Notes: generated by a model from the sequence alone, not told the origin. A DNA stretch of 64,000 nt from Sphagnum compactum (GCA_965153455.1 OZ234497.1:3348001-3412000), one strand, 5' to 3'. Positions 10,823 through 25,321 are shown, counted from the first letter of the stretch. Numbers and translations: made by a program.

Positions 10823-13800
10823 AGTTCATTCTAGAACGTGTTTTTTATTCACACATTCAAACAATTTAGTTAATCCCTAACAAAATTTCAACTATGCAAT
10901 GGCTTTTGTACAAGGGAAAACACTATTGTCAGTGCCTTCGCCTACATAATGGTTAAGGGCCCAAATGCACTTACATAAACTTTTCTTATGCAACAATGAC
11001 GGCCCAAATTAGCTTACAAATTTTTTTTGTGTTTACCAACAAGAAACCTCTTCCTCGAAGTTAGCAAGGGAATTGCACCTTGTGAGACACCCTAAAAATA
11101 CACTATGCACGTTCGTTGAGGTCATAATGTTAGCCACCGCATCCTATGTAAACATGTTGTCATAAAACCATTTTAAAAACTAAACTGAATTTTTTATTAT
11201 TATTTTATATTCCAACCATATTCTTACAACACATGCATAAGGATGTTTCTACAAATCTTATCTACAAAACATTATTCAATGATATTATTATTTTTAATAA
11301 CATGTTCCTAATTTCACCATTTGTAATAATTTTCAATGTTTTGTTAACAAGGTTTGTCCACCCATGTGCCATTAAACTTTCACACCTTTATAAACTTTTA
11401 AATAAATAAATTTAAAAAATCATTACATACAAAAAAATTCCCTTATTAATTTGGTGATAAATACCATCATGTTTTTGTTCATAAAGATCTCAAGAATAAC
11501 TTCAAAACAAATGTACCTTTCATTATGTTACACACCAAACCAATGAAAAACCTTAATGAATCCAAAGCAAAAAATTCATTTGAAGGGGTTGAATATTACC
11601 CCACCATAAATGGTATATTTGCAAAGCAACATGGCTATTGCTATTCAAATTTAATATGAAAATGTTTATAAGGTACTATAGTTGAAATGTTTTAATAAAT
11701 AATAATGTTTAATGAATCTTTAAATTTACAAAGAATAGTCACATTCCATTTTTTGATTGTGATAATTTTGAAATTTATATTTATATTTATTTATGCAAGT
11801 TATTACAAAATTGGTTATATTTTTGCTACCAAAAAAATTCATATGTTGTTCATTTGTGAAATTACTTTAAATAATATTGGAAACATGCACTTATCATCTA
11901 CCATTTTAGTAAAAATAAAAAATACAAATAAGAGATTGAAGACGATTTGTTATTTTTCATTTCCTCAAACTTCAAGACATTTTTTATAATTTTTTTTATA
12001 AAGGGGGCACTTGTTCCATTTCATTTTTAAAAATGAAAAAAATGCAATTAAAATTTAAAATATTCACTTTATTTTTTATGGAATTACTTAAGCTCACTAG
12101 GTTTTTTTAGATTTCAATCAACAATATCTACGATAATTGATAATTATCAAAGTTTGAAAACATGAAAATTCACCAGGTTTCAACTAAATTTTAATACTCA
12201 ACCAACATTAATACATATTTGATATTTTGAAATTTTATTTTTTTGCAATTTGAATGGCTTTTTCAATATGTGATTATTTTAATACCCATGTTTGAAAAAT
12301 GTAATTATTGTTATTAACAAAATGCATTCATAAAACCTATATTTGTATTATAAACATATGTTTCAAACTTGTTTAAAAGGTTATAAAAAGTCCTTTATAA
12401 ATCATAAAAATTGTGAAAGGTTAATTTTACATAGGGTTTATAAATTGAACAATTTTCTTAATTTTTTTCCCCAACTTTTAGAAAAATCTGGCCAAAGTAT
12501 CATGGTTTTGAATTTTTTTATCAAGCTAATTTTCAAATAACTAGTTTTTAAATTTTTTAAATAATTAATTCTCATTGGTTGCCAATGATCCAATTATCAA
12601 AATTATGTTTTTAAAGAAATTACTACAATATGGATTTTGTTGTATTAAAATCATAAAAAAAAATGAAACAATGAAAGCATTAAAAATAATATTGAACAAA
12701 ATGAAAGGATGAAAAATACAAAATGAACAATGCAATTGTTATAAGTTTGTTGAATGTCATTAGAAACTTATTTGGATCTTCGATCCCCGATTATTTTGAA
12801 AACTCTATCTTTTAAAAATTACAAACTTTAAAATTTTTACATAATATCAAAATTTTATACCTTATTCAAACCTTTAAAATGTGGGCTGAAAATTCAAACT
12901 TCAGTTAAACCATTAATGGCATTTGTGTCTCATCATTTTAATATTTTTGAAATGTCCTCAATTATCATGGTTTAATCTCACTTAAGAGAGAATTGATTAA
13001 TTGGATATTAAATCAAATATCATATCATTTGATACTTCTTAATTTTCATTGTGAAAACTGAACTTTGAAAATTAAATGAAACCCACCTAAGTACCTCATG
13101 AGGTTTGTGATAGCCACCCAACATTGGTGTATAAGATTTTTTCATTAATTAAAAAATATATATCTTGTTTATGACGATGATTAAATAACATTTTAAGTAT
13201 AATTTTAACATGATTTCAAACTTACATCATAAGTAAGTTATGATGTGACACAAATGCATTTTTAATAATTGAATAAAAAAGTGTGTTAAATGTGTGTGAT
13301 AGAAATCAAAAGAGATTCATGGTACTTCAAAAAATACATCAATAATAAAAAGTTACATCAGGGAATTGATCAAGTCATGAACCAAATTAAAAAATTGTAA
13401 ATCAAAATTCATGGAAGCATCAACATGCATCAAAATGAATGAGCGCCAACAAATTGTAGTTGAAAATATTACCAAAGCAAATTTTTGTACGACAAATTAT
13501 TAAAGGTTCAAGGTGTTGAATTGATATTGTGCTAATTAAAACCCAATATTCCATTGTAATTTGGTACTACTAATAGTAAAAATGAAAACTCAATAAATTT
13601 CATGTGCATATTAGAGAATTGAAAGAACAACATAAGAACAATAGAAATTAAAATAACGACAAATTAAAAGTTTTGACGAAACTAAATGATCTAATTGTTT
13701 GAACAAAATATGATGCAAGTTAGGAGATGGACTAAAAGTACAAAGGGCACCACTTCATTAGCAAAATTAAAAAATGATACCCTTTAAACCTATGTTTATA

Positions 13801-15043
13801 TTATTTAATGGAAACTTCTAAAAATCATTGACCTTTTAAAAGGTTTCAATAATTAAATTTTTTATAAACTTCTATTAGATAACATTTAAAGAACTTTCGT
13901 GAACCATGTTTTATAAAAGTTTTTGCCAACTATTTTCTTAAAAAATATTTAAAAACATTTTGTGACCACATTTTTTTAAAAATATTAATTATCATTTTGT
14001 GAAAAAAACTTCCTTTAGTTCTATACCTTCTAGAAATCTCTAATCATACTTTTCATGAATTTTTTTAAAAACTTCTAAAAAGTTCAAAACATATCCCTCA
14101 AAAATCTTTTTGAATTGAAAAAAATTCCCTTATTATTCAATGTTCATAACAAGTGGTGAATAGAATCCAATTTAAAAGTTTATTATTTGATCCATTAATT
14201 ATAAAGTTGTTGTTGGATTTGCTTCAAAAATGTTAGGAAATATTATTAAGTTTGAAAATTTTGAACAAATGTGAAGAATCAAAGACTTGGGAGTTTAGGG
14301 AATATTTGGCCTACAACATCATTTGTGAATATATTATTCTCAACACTAATCGTGACTGAAAATTTGAAAAAGTTAATTTACTATATTGGTGTGTATGTCA
14401 TAAGGTATTAAATGTGGCATATAAAAAATATTACAAGAAGAATGTCATAATTCCAAGTACATGATTTAACTTTGTAATTATGAAACTTAGAACTAGTATA
14501 CACATTATGGGGAAAAAAATGAAAAATGACATTAGGCATAAATGTTAAATTACTTGCAAGAATTGATAATCATGAAATAATTATATCAAAAAGCAATGAA
14601 TGCAATATGTTAATGATAATGGGGATATATTAAGAGACAATAAATGCAATATGGTAAACATGTTAATGGGGATGTTTATTTAAAACAAATTCCTTACATT
14701 GTATGGGTTGTAATATTTTGTGTGCAAAGACTCATTGTTCAATTTTGAAAAATGTCAAAGCCCTTAATAATATAACACAACCAACAATGTTTGTCACATT
14801 TGTTAAGCACTAGGGCTAAAAAAAACCAAAAGATGATGAATGAAAAGGTTTTTACATTAAGGAGTTTTGAAAGTTATGAGTTGAATTTAAACACCTGATG
14901 ACAAATAATTTATGTTTAAATGTTATAAGTGATTTGAAACATAACATATGGCAAATAACACATTAGTTAAGAAATTTGTTTCACATTAATGTAAAGTACG
15001 TTTCAAAAAATAAACAAACAAACAATTATTAAACTTCTTATGG

Positions 15044-15044
<1 letters not shown>
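10823..15044. other. long AT-rich stretch without genes
   Basis: The DNA is dominated by A/T runs. The open frames at 11705-11989 and 12343-12540 are AT-composition artefacts (Phe/Ile/Lys/Asn-rich). I see no domain, splice-consistent exon, tRNA or clear transposon end. Confidence 0.6.

Positions 15045-15115
<71 letters not shown>
15045..15115. repeat. compound microsatellite (CA)n-(TA)n
   Basis: About 20 CA units (15045-15085) are followed after a short spacer by about 13 TA units (15090-15115). Confidence 0.97.
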
Positions 15116-15122
<7 letters not shown>

Positions 15123-15247
15123 TAAATGAAAAACATTTAAATTGACTAAACATAAAAATATGGTTTAAAAAATAAAGATTTAAAAAATATAAATATATAT
15201 TATCATTAGATTGTTTAAATAAACTTTTGGTGAACTAATAATGGGAT

Positions 15248-16139
15248 TGACGCGCTCTCTAGCTCTTTGATAGACTCCAAATGTGAGCCTAAAGTAAAAA
15301 CAACGGAAGAGCAATGAATCAAAACACACTCTTTGGCTCGCAACACTTTGGGGGTAGAGGGGCGTGCTAGAGTTCCGGGATGGGACTAGGAAGAATGACA
15401 AGCACTTAATCACTCATATGGATCTGCACAAACCAAACAACAAGTTGGTTAGTGCATAGTTGAAGCACTTTTGGTGCTAGGACGAGCCATAGGCAAACTC
15501 GGACTCACAAGACTCACCACGACCCGGTCTTGGGGGAAGCCACCACCTTCCCCCTTATATTATACTATGTGCCTCTCCACGAGGCCCACATCCAAATGGC
15601 ATTTTGTCCCGGGAGTCTCGAAATTCCCAAAGTTGGGACTCTCGCGACTTTGGGGCTCCATAACTTCGTGCGAAGACCTCCAATTGCGATGAAGTCTAAA
15701 GCAAAGTTGTAGCCCTCATCAACAGTATGTCGCACGCCACTTGCACACAAGGAAATTGGGTCGATTATTGACTTTTAGTGGTCGGGAGTCAAACTGCCAA
15801 TTTGACTCCTAGTCTTTCTTTTGGCCATAACTTGTGTTTTAGATGTCCAAATGGGTCATGTGAGTTCATTTTAGACATTTACGTTTCAATAGCTTTTCAA
15901 TGATATAAAGAACTCTTCAATCCAATGGGTTTTGACCCCTGCAATCTCCCTCTGAAGATTCGGGAATCCATTGGGACTCCAATTCCCAAAATGGGAGTTC
16001 ACTTAGGAGTGTGAGGGTTCATTCTCTCACACTCTTTTGCACTCTCGGAAACACGAGATGTGACTCCCGGGCTTCATTTTTGGCTCGTAACCTTGCAAGC
16101 CCTTGCCTTGGGCGCGAAGCCAAGGCTAGGGTTGCGATA
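15248..16139 (+). mobile_element. solo LTR, copy 1 (target duplication gggat)
   Basis: This 892-bp block aligns along its length to 58328-59245. It begins TGACGC and ends gcgata (the sister copy ends gtgaca, so the terminal CA has become TA). It is flanked by perfect 5-bp direct repeats gggat (15243-15247 and 16140-16144), the signature of LTR-retrotransposon integration. It holds TATA-like text (cttatattatacta, about 15550). No gag or pol flanks it, so it is a solo LTR left by LTR-LTR recombination. Orientation is inferred from the TATA-like box. Open frames inside it are incidental. Confidence 0.85.
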
Positions 16140-17074
16140 GGGATTGAATTTGGTGATGGTTGTAAATCACTATTTCTACCAAAACATAATTTTAAAAAAA
16201 AAATTTATATAAAATGTTGTATTGGACGTGTTTTGAATTTGTTTTTGTATAGAAAATGGTAAGATAAATGTTATTCACGATTCTAATAATAATCATGCAC
16301 ATTCTTACAACAATTATTGTTCATTTTTTTCACTCTAATTTGACATTTCCATGGAATTCCTAAAATAAAATCAAAATATTATTATTCTTACCTTATTACA
16401 TTTAATTTAATTGAATGTACCTATTTATAATTTGATTTCTTAATTTAATATGTTGTATGGCATGCGCTTTAGTGTTATGATTTTTATTTATTTATTAAAA
16501 TTTGATGTGTATTGGTGTGTATTTTTTAATTCCTTCAGATTATTTCAAAATAAAAGACGTGATTTGAAGTAAAAGTTGATGGAGTTTTCATATTTTTGCA
16601 CAACCCCATTATGAGAGCTTTATAGTGCAAAAATTAAGAAACAAAAAATGTACATAAAAAAACAAAGCTAGGAAATGATAATGAATGTAAAGGTGGAAGT
16701 AAAGACTTAAAATCATGATGGAGTAATTAGAAAAAGATCATAACTTATAGGGCTAGGAAAATTAGAAAAACTCATTGTTCACATAAGAAGGACAAATATA
16801 TATAATGATCTTTAGAAGAAATTTTGTCATTTTGTGGCCATTTGATTTATTATTACATATAACTATTTGTTTATTATAACAATATTGGTCCTTCTTATAA
16901 CTATAAAATTGATATAATCATTTTCTAAAATTTTATATCACTATAACAAAAAATGTCCCTATACGCCAAATGATTTCTCTGGATTTTGAGTGAATTCATT
17001 GGTTTAGTGAACTGCACCCACATTTTGTAGCAATGTATAAATGTGTATATCATTATGATGCAATTAATTGATGT

Positions 17075-17118
17075 ATTCATGTGCTTGTTCATATATATAT
17101 ATGAACAAACACATGAAT
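17075..17118. repeat. 44-bp near-perfect palindrome
   Basis: The arms read attcatgtg-c-ttgttcatat and its complement, with one mismatched pair. The centre is alternating AT. It could extrude as a cruciform or be a MITE remnant. Confidence 0.85.
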
Positions 17119-20100
17119 AAGTTTTCATCTTTTTATGTGTAAATAGACCCATATAACCTTTTTAGTTGCATATATTAGCACCTTATGGTGATCAATGTAG
17201 TGTGAACCTATTATTTGGTCAACAACTATGAAATGGATTTGAAGAACTATGGTGTACACTTAAAGCCTTTAATAATAGTGGGTATATTAATGGGTGTGTA
17301 TAGGTGTATATTTATGAATATATTCAAAGTATAGTCAAGATAATTTATTTTAATAAATTTATCCAAGGTATATTATTATATATTATGGATGTATTTGAAT
17401 ATATTTAAGGGTATATTGTTAATCAAGAATGAAACTTTTTGGTCAAATTCATAATTGTGTTTTCATGAAATGAAAAACTTAAATCATGATTTATAATTTC
17501 ATTTTTTTTAGAATTAAAAAATGAACAAAGTTTTTATGCTCTTTTGAACGAATCAGAATTTGAAAAAAACATTTATAAAAAAATAAAACATCTTTCTAGA
17601 ATTTCTCCAAGCAACAAAAATCTCCTATCAATGAATATGTGCATTGTTCTAAGGCATGAATTAAGTTGTTCATATTCACATACTTCTTGTTATCTATTAC
17701 TTTAATCATCAATTGTCTTATTATGTTTTCACATTTCACTTTGGGTGTTTTTTTTCAACTTACCTTATAACCCCTATAGATCTATTCATCTTTATAAACA
17801 TTAGAACAACAAATGTAACACAATTACATGACAATTCCCCCATTCATCACCAAAAACATGGAAAGGCACACACCATTTTTTTATTCAAAACCATTTTCTC
17901 CCATCATTTAGTCATATACCAAATCAATGGTTACAACACAACAATTTTTATATTTCATAACCTTATAACCATGTGTTTCAAATTATTGTTTCTTTGCACC
18001 ATTTAAACTTTGCCTTTATTTTGTGTTCGCTATAATTTTGTCATTTAAAAAAAAGTTGGATACATCTTCACAATTGTCCATAGGTTGTTACAACATTGTG
18101 AAAACATTTCTCAACTATGGTTCAAGATTCAAGTTGACATTTACCATACTTATGTTGAAAAATGGTTGGAGAATGTGGTAGGGTAAAAATGTAATTATTA
18201 TGTCATCTTGAATTATTAAAATTGAAACAAAACTTTTGAAATTGATTGTGCAAGTAAAAAAAATTAGAAACATGTAATTCGAATGTTGAAGGCATTAAAA
18301 AATTGAATGCTAACGTGAAAAAAATCATAACAAAACTATTAGCATAATAAAAAGTGAGAATGTATCAAACAAGTTTGATAAGTTTGAAGGATACTACCTA
18401 GATAGTAGTGATTAAGGTATTGTTAGTATATGTGTTGCTAAGCCTAAAGACCACTATGGTTATAGGTGATGGTTTACATTTGGGGAATACATTTGTCACA
18501 AATCATCAAGTTGGGGTGTGACGATTTATTGAGGACAAGGTTATGCATTAAGAAAAATCTAAAATTATTTCAAAAGTATAAATGTGATGCTTAAACTCTA
18601 GACTATTTAGAAATGAAAATGGTAAAGTTTATGGTTAATGATAAATAAAGGTTCAATCCATGCATGATGAGTTTGAAACGCAAGGTGTTTGGGACTTGAT
18701 AGATGAGTGTAAAATATTTTTAAAAAATTGCATATGCATTGAATTATTGTAAGCATTCAACTACGGTTTAGTGGATATAAATTATCACACATAAAGGAAA
18801 AGTTGAGATATGCCATGATAAAAATTGGATAATATATATGTGGTGAGATGTACATGGTAATCATGAGTTGAATTTCAAAAGAATAAACCCAATGCCCAAT
18901 TGTTGCATGTAGGAAAGTCATTGATCTCTACCAACCTTTTGAATGTATTGAAGTCATATTAGTGTTATTTTTGTTGGATTTGATTGAATGGATGTAATTT
19001 GGTTGCATATTTATTGTGCAAGTTTCTTTGGACCTTGAGGAATACTAGTTTAAAGAAGTCATAATTGAAATAAAATGAATTGCCTTTATTACAAACATGT
19101 GTCAAACTACACCAATATCTATGGGTATAAACAAACTAAGAGGAACTGCACTCGCCACTTTGGTAACACTCTTTTTAGAATATTCCCAAAATATTAAAAA
19201 AAATTCATTTAAATTTTATTATGAGTTAAAAATATGTTGCATTATACTATTATGTAAATATATGTTTAAAGAATCTCCCCCAAAATGTCACATTCAAATA
19301 ATCTCCACAAAAATAATAGTTTCTATAATGGTAAAAAACATAGGTTACAATGTTTAAAGAATGTTTTTGAATATTTTAGTCCTCATGAGATTCAATCCAA
19401 ATCATATCATGCATATTTTTATATTATATTAGAAATATATTTGTGTAAAAAAAAATCTTTCACATTGAAATTAATTTAAAAACCTAACGTGAACACAAAT
19501 TACTTGTTACACTTACAATGACTTTGTTAGCTTGTTTACACCCTCATGTAGTTTGTGACTTTTGTATTTTATAATAAGTAAAGTTTTGCAACATTATACA
19601 AGGTAGATGTGGGACTAATATATCACAAATCGGGTTTTGCATGGGCTATTTTACAAGTGTTGAACAAAACATGTTAGTTGTCAAAATAACACAAGTTCAA
19701 AAATGCAATCCATTCTTTTTTCATTCACATCCTTGTTTTTAATCTAAGTGCTTTTCATCTTATAATTGCTTTGATAATGTATTATACCTAATGATGAATT
19801 CTTGACATATGGTTATTAAGTTAGCTTTTAAGTTTTTTCAAATGGACTTTAATCTCTAAGTTAGAAAGGGCTTCAATATTACAATATTATTCAATATTCT
19901 AAGCCATGTTAAAGTCAATCATAGACATTTGAATTGAAATTTGGCCTTTTTTTTTGGGGGGGGGGGGGACCATATTATCATTCTAGTAGTTGACTTGTTC
20001 CTTGATGATTTCTTTTCACCAATCTTCCATGATGGTGAGGTTGAATTGCCATGAACCATTCATGCAATATAAACCACTTTTGAACCTTTATTTTTTATAC

Positions 20101-22770
20101 TATGTTGAAGTTAATGGTGTTGTGGGTGTGTAGTTAAAGTTAGGGGATTCAATTGCAATTTATAATCTCACTAATGAAGAATTGATAACAATAGGTATGC
20201 TATTAGGTAATGGAGGACAAGGGTGCAAGCACCATGTGGGGTGTTAGATTGAAAAGTCACGGTTTGAAATGTAGTATGGTGAAGTTGTTAAAATCAAAGG
20301 TTATCCTCCAAACATGAACAATAAACCACACAACTAACCTTGAAAAATTGAATGGTAGCTTTTGTGTATGGTAATGTTAATTTATGCATAAGATGAAATG
20401 ACCATTAAGAAATTTGGAATTTGTGTATGGTAGTCAAGAAACATTAGTTGTGAATGTTCATTTACTCAAGAGCTTAAACCTTGAACAAGGAATTTGATCT
20501 TTTTTTAAAATGTATTTTTCTAATGCTTTGCACATATGGTTATAACCATGAAAAATTATGGCAAAATGAGAACTTTTGCAATACACTCTAGTAGGCCATA
20601 AACCTAATTATTTAAAGTGCAAAATAATGGATGACTTTTTTTTTGAAATGAACATTTTAGGTTGCGAAAGTTGTGTTGTGTGTGTTTGGAAATGGTGATT
20701 TATTGTGATCAAAAGAAAATGGGAAAAACAAAGATTACAATGGATCTTGAATTTTGGAAATAAGGCATGAAAAATAAAAGGAAAGTTAACTTTTAATTTG
20801 GGTAAGGGGGAAGAAGAAAGGTAAATACTTACACATTTGGTTGAAAGTCCGATGAAAGAATTGTCAATGTATGTGTTAGACTTACAAAAACAATTGTAGC
20901 ATTAGAAAGCAATGATTTTGTTATTGTTTTTTCTCCTTTTTTCACTTGTTGAATATAAAGAACAATGACCTTTTGTAAAGCAATTGTGAAGAGTTGATAT
21001 GATTTCCTTCTTCAAGTTTCTGAATTAGGAAATGCCATAACATTTTGTTGTTCACTTTACTTTCTTTGCTTGGTGTGTATTGAGGTGTTTTTCTAAATAT
21101 AATGAAGAAATCATCTTCCCATTGGATTTTGTTCAGTCGCAAATGCTTGTTATTGTAAAAACAAAAGCCTTTGTAGTACATTGCAATAGTGGAAGTATAG
21201 TCACTAAAGCTTGAGATGTAGATAACTACATTGTTATGTGTGAATGATGATTTCCACCACATGGTTTTATTGTGGAAAATAATTAATTACACCATCTAAC
21301 AAGTTGATTTTGGGGCGTTTGGGTTTGTGGCTTTTATAACATGCATATAGCTTTTCAAGAAGTGATTTGAAGCTATTCAATTTAATGACTTGGCTTGAGC
21401 ATGACACAAGGAAATGACTTCCCCATTGTTCTATTTTAAACCGCAAAGATTTTGTTTAAAAAATTGAAAAGAATAATTTCTAAATTTTTCGCTTTGGTTT
21501 TTTTTGAGTTTTCTTTTTAAAAAAATTGATTTTATCAAATTTTTTGCTTTGGTTTTTTTAAATTGAAAATTTAACCTTTTTTTGGTCAAGATTTTAGACT
21601 TTGTTTGGTCATCATTTCGAAACTAACAATAATTTGCAAGTTCTTCCAAATTTTTATTTTATTTTTTGATTAAACTTGTTTCATTATTGTTCTATTGATG
21701 CATCTTGGATTTAATTTTATAACAAAACTATGTTGTTTATAATTGAAGTAATCTATAACTTGTTGTGATTTTTAAATTTGCATTTTGATTTCAAAAACCA
21801 AAATTTGTATTAATATTAATGTATTCCCAAATAACAATTATGTTAACAAATTCTTTGTATTTTATTTTTAACAATTTATGCAAGGATGACCACCCAATAA
21901 ATCTTTGGAATGGAATATGGTGGAATGTATTCTCTTTTATAAAACACACGGTAACTTGAAATTAATATGCAATACTTTTGCAAAACAATTCAAAGTTTTT
22001 TTTATTACATTTGTGAGAGAACACTTATAAAAAAATTGGACATAATATTGAAGTTTCTTCCATTATTCCAAAATAAAATTTTGTACCATTAAGGGAAGAT
22101 TTGCAATCTATGGAAAGAGATAGAAAAATCTGGGGAAAAGAAAAATGATTCTTCCTGCAAAGCAATGGTAATTTTTCTCAACCTACTTTTAAAATTATTT
22201 AGCAATCACGTCTAAAAAGGAAAGAGGACATTGACAAGTTTGTAGTAAATTGTTTTTTGCTTGTGGCATTCCATTTGATGTGGTATAAAGTTGCCATTTT
22301 CAAAATATGATTTTGACATTAAAAATTATGTTCTTGGTTATTTAGTGGCCAATTTAAAACATTATGCAATACATTTGTTTTTTGAAATGAAAAACAATTT
22401 AATGCAAGATTTGGAAATTATAAAAACAACTTGGTTAGAATTGGTATTAACTTTATTATGTTAGAGAGACTTCTGCAAGTAAAAACTAATATTGGTTAGT
22501 TATTGCTTTTTTTTTGGTAATTGTTGGGTACATTATTTATATAAAAAAGGGTATGTATGTTATCAATATTAATATATATATGAAACAAACATTTAGATGT
22601 TGGTTAAGTTATCAATATTTTTGTGGTAATAAATTTTGGTTATTCATGAAGGTAGATTTTCAAATACCTTTGATAACCACTGAATAACCTATTAATTACA
22701 CACTAGTTGTATGGTTAAATTTAAAAAAAAATTGTTTGTTGTAAATCATAAAAGTGTTTAATTTCAGATT

Positions 22771-22802
22771 AATAACCTACCATGTCATCTAGGTAGGTTA
22801 TT
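22771..22802. repeat. perfect 11-bp stem, 10-bp loop inverted repeat
   Basis: aataacctacc pairs with ggtaggttatt around a 10-base loop. No gene is adjacent. Surrounding DNA repeats similar words (aataacctattaatt, ggttattgg) up to 22.93 kb. Confidence 0.8.
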
Positions 22803-24348
22803 GGATTTTGAAATTTCAATACTTGGTTAAGTCATTAATCAATTATCATACAGATCAATAACATATTGAAAGTTAGTTATTAACAACTAAATTGATAATT
22901 AGGTTGATAATTGAGTCAAAATTCAATAACCAGGAAACAATAATAAAAACCCCTTTTCAACATATGGTTGTCAATTTAGATTAGAAGAATTTCACAATTG
23001 TAACATTTGAGGAAAAAAGATATTGAATACTTCATTTTGGATAATCAATTTTGGAAAATGATAAATTTTATTTTAAAAATCTTAAAACCTACATACAACG
23101 TTTTTCACCTTGTTGATTGGGGAAAAAATCAATGAATGGATCAATTAATTTGAAAAATCAAATTTATGGGTTAATATCAACCAAAAGAAAGAAATAAATC
23201 AAATATTACAAGACCGTTGGATATTTATACATAGCCTTATTTAGTGTCCTAGAATAATGCTTGATTCAAAAAGAATAGGGACAAAGAGATAATGAAAAAG
23301 GTTTTAAGATGATAAGAAATAAAAATTTCCAAAACATTCAAGATCATGGCAATATTGAAAAACAATTGGCATCATACATAAATATGGAAGGTCTTTTTTT
23401 TTTGTGTGTGTAGATCTTGCAACTTTTTTTTTTGTTGGTAAGGAAATGGTAACACATGTTTGGTTGAAATCATATGGATCTAAGGCACAAAAAAACACCA
23501 AAAGTTTGTTGCAGAAGTTCAAAGTCAGGTAAAGTGATCATGGCTTCAACATGTGAAAGAAATTAGAGTACTTTTGATTTTATTGCCCTTGGCAAATAAA
23601 CGTATTTCTAAACTTAATGAACTTTTGTATTTTAAAATTTTTGTTGATATTTATAATAATTATCAATCCAAGATTTTTAATCACGAGAAGCCTATTTTGT
23701 TAGTAAACACGAAAAAATGACTACCCAAAATAGCTAAACTAAAGGTGCCATCATGCCATGGATCCTACCAAGGCAAGGACATTGTGTTTAGATTCATTGT
23801 AGAGTATAGTAGCTTAAGAGATTTTGGTCCCTAGGTAATAAGTCTACTTATACATGAGGATTTTCGAAAGATGATATTTTGGCTTGTGTTGAAACTTGAG
23901 ATCAGTTATAGAGTTATAATATCTTGAAGGATTTTGGTTTCTTTTAGAGCATTTTTTGAAGATTATAATTTTTGAATGGTGAAATATATTTGAGTTTCCA
24001 TAATTCTTCTTCTTTTGCCTTAAGATACATACATTTTAATGTAAATAGCAAGGCCACAATGTTGTGACACACCCCTTGTTCATAATAAGTATTGAAATAG
24101 AGTCGACAATAATTTTTAAAAAGGCAATAGATTTAATCTTTGTATTTAATAGCCTAAAATTCAAAGGACAAAGTGTTTGATGTTGAATACAAGGACCAAT
24201 TTATAATATGGTTAAGCAAGGAAAAAAAAAAATTCCAAAATTTATTTTATTATATGCCAAAGAAAAAAACAAGAAAATTCTCTCCTTCACAAACTATCAA
24301 GTCTATACCATAATTGCAGACACAGCAAATGTTCCAGCAACAAGCTCT

Positions 24349-24349
<1 letters not shown>

Positions 24350-24379
<30 letters not shown>
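24350..24379. repeat. (GA)n microsatellite
   Basis: A nearly pure GA tract. A second one lies at about 24751-24772, both upstream of the SAP-like gene; GA tracts are common in plant promoters. Confidence 0.9.
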
Positions 24380-24392
24380 CTAACCAACAATA

Positions 24393-24716
24393 ATGCAACA
24401 AAACTATACAAAAGCTCAAGAACATTTTGCTTGAGAAGCAATAATACATGACATCCAGAAGAAGAAGAAGAAGAGATCCTTCAAAACATCAGCTTGCATT
24501 CCGGGAAGAAACAGATGATGTACTTCAGACCCACTGTTGCAAAACCAACAGTAAAGCAACAAAACTGTACAAAAGCTCAAGAAGCTTGATACGCAATAAA
24601 TACATGACATCCAGAAGAAGAAGAAGAAGAAGAAGGAGAAGAAGAGATCCCTCTAAACATCAGCTTGTATCCAGGGAAGAAACAGATGATGTTGTTCGGA
24701 CCCACAGTTGCAAGAG
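24393..24716. repeat. tandem duplication of about 155 bp upstream of the SAP-like gene
   Basis: Two copies (about 24395-24547 and 24548-24716) share gcaacaaaactatacaaaag, a GAA run after acatgacatccaga, and gggaagaaacagatgatg. They differ mainly in GAA-run length. The block lies about 0.6-0.9 kb before the start codon of the SAP-like gene and may be promoter DNA. Confidence 0.85.
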
Positions 24717-24719
24717 ACT

Positions 24720-25321
24720 GAAAACACAGTTCTGATCAGACACAGACACAGTGAGAGAGAGAGAGAGAGAGAGCAGACTTTTGTTACCGCGCAGAACCCG
24801 AAGTCCGAACTGTTTCTGGATATCCTGTGCGGCAGTAATGACACTCGCCCCGCCGCGCGCGCGAGCTTCATTGGGTGGGTAGTTGTATTTGTACCCGATG
24901 CTCCTTCCCATACCTGTCTGTCCAGTGTCCTTGCAAGAGCGCGCGCTCGATGATTGCAGAGTAGGCGTAAGTACTGACGTATATCGGATTCAGCTGCAGC
25001 AATCAGTGATTTTCAAATTTAAAGCAGTTGATCTTGCAATTCCCGCACACGCACTCATCGAAGTTTGCGACGGCGACGACGACGACGTTCAATTTCCATG
25101 CAAGCTTTGTCTTTTTCTTCTTCTTCACGGTTCTGTTGCAGAGACAAAATACCCAGTACAAACTGCAAACTTCTTTCGCAGATTTAATGAACGAGAACCT
25201 AGTATCGTGCATGCAATGCCCATGATCACTTGTGTGTGAGAATCATTTGGGTCGTGTTTTTTTCCTTCTTCTTCTTCTTCTTCTTTTTCTTGGTGGTGGG
25301 AGGTTTTGGGTTCTTGTGGTT
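24720..25321 (+). promoter_or_regulatory. probable promoter/5' UTR of the SAP-like gene
   Basis: GC and CpG content rises sharply here (gccccgccgcgcgcgcgag near 24850), unlike the AT-rich surroundings. A pyrimidine-rich CTT tract (25263-25290) precedes the ATG, typical of plant 5' UTRs. No single TATA box stands out, so the transcription start is not placed. Confidence 0.5.

Larger units (their letters stand above)
16145..24207. other. AT-rich intergenic DNA
   Basis: No supported gene. The listed open frames (16925-17152, 17713-18006, 19097-19479, 20942-21262, 23304-23522) are AT-composition artefacts. A homopolymer T9G13 tract lies near 19948-19970, and hairpins at 17075 and 22771 are listed separately. 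Confidence 0.6.

Noticed and set aside
15471-15750. Overlapping open frames on both strands
   Set aside because: They lie wholly inside solo LTR copy 1 and reflect its higher GC content; the homologous frames are broken in copy 2.
16938-16960. CACTA-like start (cactataacaaaaaatg)
   Set aside because: No inverted partner end was found within several kilobases.
17713-18006. 97-codon open frame rich in Phe, Ile, His and Asn
   Set aside because: AT-composition artefact with no motif, no splice context and no neighbour.
24416-24911. Minus-strand open frames rich in Leu/Ser/Phe
   Set aside because: They are the complement of GA and GAA repeats upstream of the SAP-like gene.
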